A stretch of DNA of 9,229 bases from Planctomycetota bacterium (lineage in GTDB: Bacteria > Planctomycetota > UBA1135 > JALUZX01): positions 1-9,229 of the forward strand of contig JALUZX010000367.1 of the NCBI GenBank assembly GCA_027011425.1, in the 5' to 3' direction. The notes beneath the pieces were generated by a model. That model made no database searches. It was not told the origin of the DNA and saw only the letters and a program-made list of their open reading frames with translations. Shown here piece after piece: positions 1-5,852 of the stretch. The stretch's first letter is position 1, and each line of letters begins with the position of its first letter. Position numbers and translations under genes: made by a program.

Positions 1-252
1 GTGCATACCGTGCGCATGAGCATCTCCATCAGGGCATCGGGCAGGCGGGCCGCTCCCTTCCTGCCGAATCTCGAGGTCCCGGAAATCCGGACCGGCCGGG
101 ACGGGCGCTTCCTGCTCGAGGAGGTTCCTGCCGGGACCTGGACCGTGGTCCTCAGGGGGAAGAAGAACGGAAAGATCCTGGCCTCCAGGAAGGTGAAGGT
201 CTCCGGCGGCCGCGCCTCCGACGCCGGGGACCTCAAGGTCCGGAAAGGATAG
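1..252 (+). CDS. C-terminal end of a carboxypeptidase-regulatory-like repeat protein (5' partial)
   Basis: This is the last part of a gene that enters from the left edge; the GTG at base 1 is in frame by chance and is not taken as a start. The 83 visible residues cover most of one transthyretin-like carboxypeptidase-regulatory repeat, with the typical core GRFLLEEVPAGTWTV and the closing segment ILASRKVKVSGGR. By eye, 32 of the last 54 residues are identical, without gaps, to the C-terminus of the next gene, and the similarity appears to extend back to the window edge (a shared SIS...RR region). The two genes are therefore tandem paralogs. Such repeats form small beta-sandwiches in secreted or envelope proteins; they are structural or binding modules and carry no catalytic residues. 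The TAG stop at 250-252 lies 74 bases before the next start and next to an element that may couple the two genes. Function beyond the repeat fold is unknown. Confidence 0.85.
   Translation: MHTVRMSISIRASGRRAAPFLPNLEVPEIRTGRDGRFLLEEVPAGTWTVVLRGKKNGKILASRKVKVSGGRASDAGDLKVRKG
174..212 (+). repeat. Direct repeat copy A (end of first paralog)
   Basis: These 39 bases match 2867-2905 at 36 positions by eye. Both copies code for the same closing peptide of the C-terminal repeat (ILAS-K/R-KVKVSGGR). The mismatches are few compared with the surrounding, more diverged sequence. Confidence 0.8.
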
Positions 253-337
253 GGACCTCCCTGGGGACTGGCCGGACCCCGGGAAAAAGGTATCCTGGAG
301 ACGTTCTTTGCCCAGGGGAGGTCTCCATGGAGGTCCC
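252..337 (+). promoter_or_regulatory. Stem structure covering the Shine-Dalgarno and start of the 872-aa gene
   Basis: Bases 252-265, starting on the last base of the upstream TAG, are complementary to 311-325, with one bulged G (315) and one G.U pair. The right arm contains the GGAGG Shine-Dalgarno (317-321), which sits 5 bases before the ATG at 327. A second pairing competes with it: 252-260 is perfectly complementary to 329-337, just inside the coding region. A 10-bp palindrome (323-332, CTCCATGGAG) is centred on the start codon. Any of these folds would hinder initiation. A ribosome finishing the upstream gene would cover the left arm and release the site, which is the classic arrangement for translational coupling. 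The base pairing is read directly; the coupling is inference. Confidence 0.5.
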
Positions 338-2945
338 GAAGAAGTTCTTTCTTTTCTTTTTTCTTTTTGTCCTCCTTCTCGGGGGAGGGTGGCTTCTCCT
401 CGGAGGAGGCAAAACCGCCCTTCCGGGAACCGGGGAAAAGAGGGCGGGCGAGAAAATCCTCTCCACCGGTTCCACGCCTCGGCCAAAGGCGCGAAAGTCC
501 CCGGCCGCTTCCCCCCATAAGGAGAATAGGGCCGGGAAGAGAGAGGAAGTCCGAAGAAAGGTCTTGGTCTCTCCACGCCCTTCCGGCTCTTCCTCCCTCC
601 TTCTTTCGGGCAGGGTCCTGGACCCAAAGGGCGGGGGTCTCCCGGGCGTGGAGGTTCGCCTGGACAAGTGGTTCTCCGACCTTTTCCCCTTCCGTTCCCG
701 GAAAGGAAAGGCATTGGCCGGGACCAGGACCGGACCGGGGGGAGAGTGGAAGATCTCTTTCCAGCCAGGCCCGGAGGACTGGGAGCGGATTTTCCAGGTG
801 ACAGCCCTGAAAGCGGGGTACGTCCCCTCCCGGGCCCGGGTGATCCTGAGAGAGGCCCGGAAGAAGTACAGGATCTCCGATCTCAAGCTCGAGCTGGGAA
901 CCCAGGTTTGGGGCCGGGTCCTGGACGAGAGAGGGCGCCCCGTGGCCGGGGCCTCGGTCTCCGCCGAGGGACCGGGGGCCTTCAAAAGCGAGCCCGTGGT
1001 GACGGACGGAAAGGGAAGGTATGCATTTCCCGGGTTTCCGGACGGGACGGTCGGACTCACTGTGGACGCCAAGGGTTTCGCCCTTGCCTACAAGGAAATC
1101 CAGATCGCCCCGGCGGCCTACCCCATGGAAGTGGATTTCCTCCTGACCAAGGGGCTTTCCATTTCGGGGAGGGTGATCGACAAGCAGGGGAACCCCGTCC
1201 AGGGCGCGAACATCTACTTGTCCAGGAGACGGGTGGTGGGAGACAGGTCTGAATCCTGGTCGAACCCGGGGGAGTCGGCCCGGTCCGGCAAGGACGGGAG
1301 GTTCCGGATCGGGGCCCTGGAGAAGGGGGCGGTCTTCCGCCTGGGGGCCCGGGCCGACGGTTTTCTGCCTTGGCCGGGAAAGTGGGTCCGGGCAGGGACG
1401 CAAGGGATCCTGGTCACCCTGGAAAGAGGATGCGCCGTGAAAGCAAGGGTTCTGGACTACCAGGGCAAACCCGCCGCCTCGGCGTTTTTGGAAGCCGTCT
1501 TGCTCTCTCCCCGGTCCGGCGGAATCGAGAAGGGGAGGAAAATCCGGGCAAAACGGGGAAACGAAATCTATTGCACGGGGCTGGAACCGGGGGAGTGGAT
1601 CTTCTGGGGAGGCATGCCTTCCTCCCTCTACGCCGTCCCCGGGGTAAGGAAGGTCCTTCGAAAAGGAGAGACGGCGGACCTGGGAACCTTCCGGCTTCCA
1701 AGACCCGCCTCTCTCCGGATCACCGTCCTGGACGGGGAAGGGAACCCCCTGGCCGGAGTGAATGTAAGAGCGAAATTCGAATGGAGGACCTTCCGGCGGA
1801 GAAGGAAAGCCGGCGCGAGGGGAGCCCCCCGGCGGGACTCCTTCGAATTTCCGCCTTTCATGATGCCGCTGCCGGGGAAGACGGGGAAGGACGGGGTCTT
1901 TTTCCTGGAGGGCCTCTCAGGGGGGCCCTGGTTCGTGGAGGCCAGGAAACCCGGGTTCGTCCCCGTCCAGTCGGGCCTTCTCGACCTTCTCCCGGGGGAC
2001 GAGAAGGTCGTGAACCTGCGTCTTGGGAAAGGTGGGAGCATCCTGGTTCGCGTCTTCAGGAAGGACGGGAAACCCTTGAAGGGAGCATGCGTCCACTTGG
2101 AAGGCCCCATGAACCTGCTCGGCAATACCAGGTATTCCTACACGGTCCTTGCCGACAAGGAGGGGCTTTGCAGGAAGGACAAGCTGAGACCTGGGAAGTA
2201 TGTGGTCCGCTTGCGGCGATATTGGAACATGAGCGGGAACCCCGAGAGGGGGATCATGATCCGTCGCTGGAGGGGGTTGTTCTCTCCCGGGACCTGGAAG
2301 GTCCTTGTGGAGGAAGGAAAGGTTACGGAGCTAAGGATTCCTTCCGTCCCTCTCTGGAGGATCCATGGAGTCCTCCGGGACGCCCGCGGGCCCGTGGCGG
2401 GGGCGAGGGTCCGGATCATCCCGGAGAAGGCCCTCTACTGGGAGGGCTTGACCGCCGTGACCGGTCCGGACGGATCCTATACGCTGGATGACGTCGACCC
2501 GGGCTCTCTCGTCCTGGCCTGGGGAAGAAAGGGATGCGCCGCCGAATCGAGGGAGAAGATCGAACTTTCCGAGGAAGGGGGGGAAATGGAGAAGGATCTG
2601 GTCCTTCCTTCCGGGGCTATACGGGGGAGGGTGGTCGATGCCGCGGGCCGCCCCTTGGCCGGCCTATTCGTCCTTGTCTGGCGGAAGGGGGAAAAACCGG
2701 GGATATCCATAAGCGTAGGGTATTCCTCCTTCTCCCGGCGAAGGTCCCCCCGGCTTCCCGGGAAAGAGGTTTCCCGGCTCCGCACCGATTCGGAAGGGCG
2801 TTTCCTCCTGAAGGAGATCCCGGCCGGGAGCTGGACCGTGGGGGTCAAAAAGAAGGCGGAAGGAAGGATCCTGGCCTCCAAGAAGGTCAAGGTCTCCGGC
2901 GGGCGGACCGCCGACGCGGGGACCATACCTGTGAACAACTCCTGA
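327..2945 (+). CDS. Membrane-anchored protein with eight carboxypeptidase-regulatory-like repeats
   Basis: The 872-aa product starts with two lysines and a run of about 20 hydrophobic residues (roughly 7-27, Phe/Leu-rich, then Gly/Leu). No convincing cleavage site follows, so I read it as a signal anchor with the rest outside the cytoplasmic membrane. A basic, Pro-rich linker (about 28-90) leads to eight repeats that open with a variant of GRVLDxxGxPVAGAxV, at about 92-190, 192-276, 277-368, 369-459, 461-569, 570-677, 678-763 and 764-872. Most contain the later motif T-x-x-D/E-G-x-(F/Y)-x-(L/F)-x-x-(L/V)-x-x-G. This is the carboxypeptidase D regulatory/transthyretin-like fold; no protease or other catalytic domain is visible. 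The whole protein is rich in Arg and Lys. The start at 327 is supported by GGAGG 5 bases upstream. It is the tandem paralog of the preceding gene. Likely role: structural or adhesive envelope component; partner and ligand are unknown. Confidence 0.85.
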   Translation: MEVPKKFFLFFFLFVLLLGGGWLLLGGGKTALPGTGEKRAGEKILSTGSTPRPKARKSPAASPHKENRAGKREEVRRKVLVSPRPSGSSSLLLSGRVLDPKGGGLPGVEVRLDKWFSDLFPFRSRKGKALAGTRTGPGGEWKISFQPGPEDWERIFQVTALKAGYVPSRARVILREARKKYRISDLKLELGTQVWGRVLDERGRPVAGASVSAEGPGAFKSEPVVTDGKGRYAFPGFPDGTVGLTVDAKGFALAYKEIQIAPAAYPMEVDFLLTKGLSISGRVIDKQGNPVQGANIYLSRRRVVGDRSESWSNPGESARSGKDGRFRIGALEKGAVFRLGARADGFLPWPGKWVRAGTQGILVTLERGCAVKARVLDYQGKPAASAFLEAVLLSPRSGGIEKGRKIRAKRGNEIYCTGLEPGEWIFWGGMPSSLYAVPGVRKVLRKGETADLGTFRLPRPASLRITVLDGEGNPLAGVNVRAKFEWRTFRRRRKAGARGAPRRDSFEFPPFMMPLPGKTGKDGVFFLEGLSGGPWFVEARKPGFVPVQSGLLDLLPGDEKVVNLRLGKGGSILVRVFRKDGKPLKGACVHLEGPMNLLGNTRYSYTVLADKEGLCRKDKLRPGKYVVRLRRYWNMSGNPERGIMIRRWRGLFSPGTWKVLVEEGKVTELRIPSVPLWRIHGVLRDARGPVAGARVRIIPEKALYWEGLTAVTGPDGSYTLDDVDPGSLVLAWGRKGCAAESREKIELSEEGGEMEKDLVLPSGAIRGRVVDAAGRPLAGLFVLVWRKGEKPGISISVGYSSFSRRRSPRLPGKEVSRLRTDSEGRFLLKEIPAGSWTVGVKKKAEGRILASKKVKVSGGRTADAGTIPVNNS
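2867..2905 (+). repeat. Direct repeat copy B (end of 872-aa gene)
   Basis: Partner of 174-212, 36 of 39 bases identical by eye. It encodes the last conserved segment of the eighth repeat, 40 bases before the stop codon. Confidence 0.8.
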
Positions 2946-3167
2946 GTAGAACCTGTCTTACGCATAATCTCCGGATGGAGGATGCGTGGAAAGGGGAGAG
3001 TTCAACGCCGGGCCCGCCGCGAAAACCCGGATTCGCCTGCCTATGGGGGAAACAGCCGAGCCGGGGACCGCAGGAGCGTTTGGGCCCTGCGCCGGGACCA
3101 AAGGACGCCGGAGGCGGATGGTGGATCCGGGCTTGCCACCGGACATTCATGAATCTTCCGGGTTAGA
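2946..3167 (+). other. Intergenic region, no gene or known RNA recognised
   Basis: This is the longest non-coding stretch (with 3168-3228, 283 bases). Short reading frames cross it, but none has a good Shine-Dalgarno or a recognisable product. Visible items are a CATAAT hexamer (2963-2968) that resembles a -10 box but lacks a matching -35, a 6-bp stem (3069-3074 with 3086-3091, 11-base loop), and a perfect 10-bp AT-richer palindrome ATTCATGAAT (3145-3154) that stands out in the GC-rich background and could be an operator. I see no intrinsic terminator for the upstream gene. A promoter for the peptidase gene probably lies here, but I cannot place it. Confidence 0.4.
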
Positions 3168-3222
3168 CTCCTCCGGTCGAGTTCCCCGCCCGTAGCCCCC
3201 GGGGGCGGGGGCCTTCCGGAGG
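3168..3222 (+). promoter_or_regulatory. Nested stem structure covering the Shine-Dalgarno of the peptidase gene
   Basis: The outer helix pairs 3170-3176 (CCTCCGG) perfectly with 3216-3222 (CCGGAGG), which contains the GGAGG Shine-Dalgarno located 6 bases before the ATG at 3229. Inside it, 3184-3191 (CCCCGCCC) pairs perfectly with 3203-3210 (GGGCGGGG) around an 11-base loop, extended by a possible T.G pair (3183/3211). A 12-bp perfect palindrome (3195-3206) offers an alternative fold. Five Ts follow at 3223-3227. The layout would lower translation unless opened. In DNA this GC-rich, chance pairing is a real alternative. Confidence 0.4.
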
Positions 3223-3228
3223 TTTTTC

Positions 3229-5709
3229 ATGAGCAGGGCTTTCGAACGATTTTCATTCCTTTTCCTTCCTTCAGTTCTTTTCGGGTCCTTGTGCCCGGCT
3301 CTTCCCGCCCAGGCGGGTGACATGGGGCGGGCCTACGCACGGGCGGAGCGTTTCGGCTCGCCCGCCAGGAACCGCCTGGTCTACCTGGCCGGGATCGAAC
3401 CCCACTGGATCGGCCGGTCCCACAGGTTCTGGTATCTCCGGGAGGTAAGGGGGAAGCGGACCTTCGTCCTGGTCGACGGGGACAAGGGGACGAAGGACCC
3501 CGCCTTCGACCACCGCCGGCTGGCCCGGGCTCTCTCCAGGGCCCTGGGACGGCCCGTCCGGGCGGACCGGCTTCCTTTCCGGTTCATCAGGTTCGGGGGG
3601 GAAGGGAAGTTCCTGGAGTTCCGAGCCGGGGGGAAGGGATGGCGCCTGGACCTGGAGAAGCACGCCCTTTCCAGGGCCCCGGTCCCGGCGGGCCGGCAGG
3701 CGAAGAGGGGACGAAAAAGGAAGCGAAGGCCGGGGGGGCTCTCGCCCGACGGGAGGTGGAGGGCCTACCTAAAGGATTTCAACCTCTTCGTCCGGCCCGC
3801 GGGGAAGGGAGCCCCTGTCAGGCTCAGCGGGAACGGCGCCGAAGAAAACCGGTACACCGCTTTCCGATGGTCGCCCGATTCGAAGCGCATCGTCGCCTTC
3901 CGGACCGTGCCCGGCGAGGACTTGAAGGTGTACACCCTGGAAGTCCGGCCCCGGGACACGGTCCGCCCCCGACTCCATGAGCAGTCCTACGCCCTCCCGG
4001 GGGACAAGCTTCCCGTCCACCGGATCTGGATCTACCGGGTGCCCGAGGGGAAGGGCATTCCGGTGAAGACCGACCCCGTCGACTGGGGCGGGCCGCCCCG
4101 GCTCTACTGGCAGCCCGGCGGAAGACACTTCTTCTACGTCCAGACCTACAGGGGCTACCAGCGGCGGACCCTTGTGAGGGTGGACTCCTTCACGGGCCAG
4201 GCCGAGGTGATCATCGACGAGGGGAGCAGGACCAACCTGCCGCCCATGAAGGCCTACCACGCCTTTCTCAAGGGAGGAAAACTCGTGCTCTGGGCCTCGG
4301 AGAGGGACGGCTGGAACCATCTCTACCTCTACGAGGGGGAGACGGGACGGCTGGTCCGGCAGGTCACAAAGGGCGATTGGGTGGTGCGGAAGGTCCAGTG
4401 GGTGGACGAGAAGAGGGGGGAGATCTGGTTTTCCGCGGGAGGCATGGAGCCCGGCAGGGACCCCTATTTTCTCCACTTCTACCGGGTCGGGCTGGACGGG
4501 AAGGGCCTGGTTTCGCTGACCCCTGGAAACGGGACCCACCAGGTCTCCTTCTCCCCGGACCGGACCCTCTACCTGGACCGGTGGTCCCGGGTGGACAAGG
4601 CGCCTGTGACGGAGTTGCGCAGGTCCCGGGACGGATCCCTGGTCCTCCTCCTGGAAGAGGCGGACCTGAAAGACCTGCCCGCGGCGGGCCGGCCCCGGCC
4701 CGAACCCTTCGCCGCCCCCGGCCGGGACGGGAAGACCCCCATCTACGGGGTGATCTGGCGCCCCTCCAACCTGGATCCGGAAAAGAAATATCCCGTCGTG
4801 GAGGACATCTACGCAGGGCCCCAGGATTCTTTCGTCCCCAAGTCCTTCCACGCGTCCTCCTCCCGGCAGGCCTTGGCCGAACTGGGATTCGTGGTGGTGA
4901 AGATCGACGGCATGGGGACCTCCAACCGCTCCAAGGCCTTCCATGACGTCAGTTGGAAGAACCTGGCCGACAGCGGGTTTCCCGACCGGATCGCATGGAT
5001 GAAGGCGGCGGCCCGCACCCGGCCCTGGATGGACCTGTCGCGGGTGGGGATCTACGGGGTCTCCGCCGGGGGCTACAATGCCGCCCGGGCGCTTATCGAC
5101 CACCCGGAGTTCTACAAGGTCGCCGTCTCGGCGGCGGGAAACCACGACCACAGGACCGACAAGGTCTGGTGGAACGAACTCTGGATGGGATATCCCCCGG
5201 GGCCTTGGTACAAGGCCCAGTCCAACGTGGAGTGCGCTGGAAGGCTCAGGGGGAAACTCCTCTTGATCCACGGCCTCCGGGACACCAACGTCAACCCCTT
5301 CGCCGCCACCTTCCAGTTCGTCCGGGCCCTGATCCGGGAGGGCAAGGACTTCGACCTCCTGGTCGTCCCCGACGCGGGCCACGGCATGGGGGGGGCCTAC
5401 GGGAAGCGGAGGATGTGGAACTTCTTCGTAGAGAACCTGCTCCACAAGGAACCGCCCACGGGCTACCCGAAGGGGGGCGGCTCCCCAGGCCTGGCCTGCG
5501 ACATCGCGATCCGGAACCTTGCCAAGGAACCGGTGGAGATCTACTGGCTTCCTCCCACGGGGGGAAGGAAGATGTATACCCTTCTCGCCCCCGGGGCGAC
5601 CTTCCGCCAGCACTCCTACGTCGGGCACCGGTGGATCGCCCTCCGGGGGGGAAGGATCGTCTCCAGGTATACAGTGGCTGAGAATCATCCGGAGTGGGTC
5701 ATCCGCTGA
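3229..5709 (+). CDS. Secreted S9 (DPP IV-like) serine peptidase with C-terminal VHL-beta-like domain
   Basis: This 826-aa protein has a signal peptide (residues 1 to about 29, hydrophobic core FLFLPSVLFGSL, cleavage likely after AQA), so it should act in the periplasm or outside the cell. Residues ~90-500 form the DPP IV-type beta-propeller, with repeats such as LSPDGRW and RWSPDSKRIVAF. Residues ~505-741 are the alpha/beta-hydrolase, with DIYAGPQ, the nucleophile motif GVSAGGY (Ser612), RDTNVNP (Asp685) and DAGHGMG (His718), so the triad is complete. Family members remove dipeptides after proline or alanine from peptide N-termini. The Glu pair that binds the free N-terminus in DPP IV may be Glu205-Glu206 (AEENRY), but the usual YEE context is missing, so exopeptidase specificity is uncertain. 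Residues ~755-826 exceed the family core and match the VHL beta domain (listed separately). The start is supported by GGAGG at 3218-3222. Gaps of 283 and 143 bases to its neighbours suggest its own transcript. Confidence 0.9.
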   Translation: MSRAFERFSFLFLPSVLFGSLCPALPAQAGDMGRAYARAERFGSPARNRLVYLAGIEPHWIGRSHRFWYLREVRGKRTFVLVDGDKGTKDPAFDHRRLARALSRALGRPVRADRLPFRFIRFGGEGKFLEFRAGGKGWRLDLEKHALSRAPVPAGRQAKRGRKRKRRPGGLSPDGRWRAYLKDFNLFVRPAGKGAPVRLSGNGAEENRYTAFRWSPDSKRIVAFRTVPGEDLKVYTLEVRPRDTVRPRLHEQSYALPGDKLPVHRIWIYRVPEGKGIPVKTDPVDWGGPPRLYWQPGGRHFFYVQTYRGYQRRTLVRVDSFTGQAEVIIDEGSRTNLPPMKAYHAFLKGGKLVLWASERDGWNHLYLYEGETGRLVRQVTKGDWVVRKVQWVDEKRGEIWFSAGGMEPGRDPYFLHFYRVGLDGKGLVSLTPGNGTHQVSFSPDRTLYLDRWSRVDKAPVTELRRSRDGSLVLLLEEADLKDLPAAGRPRPEPFAAPGRDGKTPIYGVIWRPSNLDPEKKYPVVEDIYAGPQDSFVPKSFHASSSRQALAELGFVVVKIDGMGTSNRSKAFHDVSWKNLADSGFPDRIAWMKAAARTRPWMDLSRVGIYGVSAGGYNAARALIDHPEFYKVAVSAAGNHDHRTDKVWWNELWMGYPPGPWYKAQSNVECAGRLRGKLLLIHGLRDTNVNPFAATFQFVRALIREGKDFDLLVVPDAGHGMGGAYGKRRMWNFFVENLLHKEPPTGYPKGGGSPGLACDIAIRNLAKEPVEIYWLPPTGGRKMYTLLAPGATFRQHSYVGHRWIALRGGRIVSRYTVAENHPEWVIR
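5491..5706 (+). other. VHL beta-like domain at the peptidase C-terminus (residues 755-826)
   Basis: Against the human von Hippel-Lindau protein as I remember it, residues 763-802 align with residues 78-117 without any gap, 16 of 40 identical. The hydroxyproline pocket of pVHL (Trp88, Tyr98, His110, Ser111, Tyr112, His115, Trp117) corresponds exactly to Trp773, Tyr783, His795, Ser796, Tyr797, His800 and Trp802. Asn78, Gly93, Leu101, Pro103, Gly104 and Gly114 are matched too. The clearest block is RQHSYVGHRW. The elongin-binding alpha domain is absent, as expected in a bacterium. A role in binding hydroxyproline- or proline-rich substrates is inference. Confidence 0.8.
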
Positions 5710-5788
5710 GGGCGGAGGAAAGCCTTTTTCCCCGGGTTTTTCCGATTCCCCTTGATTCGGCCCGGGTTAGGTTCCAGGTAGAGAAACA

Positions 5789-5814
5789 GGTCTTTTCCCG
5801 CGGGGGAGAGGACC
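5789..5814 (+). promoter_or_regulatory. Leader hairpin upstream of sucA
   Basis: Bases 5789-5799 pair with 5804-5814 along 11 consecutive positions (two of them G.U as RNA), closed by the tetraloop GCGG. A competing fold exists: GGGGG (5802-5806) with CCCCC (5813-5817), together with GGTCT (5789-5793) and AGACC (5818-5822). A run of five Ts (5824-5828) comes 9 bases after the first hairpin, too far for a standard intrinsic terminator. The hairpin ends 38 bases before the sucA start, so it would lie in the mRNA leader if transcription starts upstream. An attenuator or mRNA-stability role is possible but not shown. Confidence 0.45.
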
Positions 5815-5837
5815 CCCAGACCGTTTTTCCGCTTCCT

Positions 5838-5844
5838 GGCGAGG
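5838..5844 (+). promoter_or_regulatory. Ribosome binding site that decides the sucA start
   Basis: GGCGAGG lies 8 bases before the ATG at 5853 and 5 bases before an in-frame GTG at 5850. It argues against the longer in-frame reading from 5694, which would overlap the end of the peptidase gene and add 53 residues with no family similarity. It also supports 5853 over the internal ATG at 5892. Confidence 0.65.
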
Positions 5845-5852
5845 ATTCCGTG

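Noticed and set aside
2963..2968. CATAAT as a sigma-70 -10 box
   Set aside because: Five of six bases match, but the sequence 17 bases upstream is not like TTGACA, so one hexamer is not enough to call a promoter.
2986..3195. Small plus-strand frame (69 codons) in the gap before the peptidase
   Set aside because: No convincing Shine-Dalgarno, no recognisable product, and basic low-complexity composition typical of chance frames in this DNA. Overlapping frames of similar length exist on both strands.
3184..3227. GC-rich hairpin plus T5 as an intrinsic terminator
   Set aside because: The T run is 12 bases past the stem and directly precedes the start codon, overlapping the translation signals of the peptidase. 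Termination there would have no gene to serve except as attenuation.
3769..5688. Long open frame on the minus strand (639 codons) opposite the peptidase gene
   Set aside because: Its translation is dominated by Gly, Pro, Val and Arg with no family motif, as expected opposite a GC-rich gene. The plus strand here encodes a clear S9 peptidase.
5717..5741. Short stem GGAAA/TTTCC followed by a T5 run as a terminator of the peptidase gene
   Set aside because: Only 5 pairs, mostly A-T, with five G/C bases between the stem and the T run; too weak to call.
5752..5781. TTGATT with AGGTAG 18 bases later as a sucA promoter
   Set aside because: The -35 is fair but the -10 is poor, and promoter rules for this lineage are unknown.
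5694..5852. N-terminal extension of sucA from an upstream in-frame ATG
   Set aside because: It would overlap the end of the peptidase gene and add residues without family similarity. The Shine-Dalgarno at 5838-5844 points to 5853, and the conserved E1 N-terminus begins just after that.
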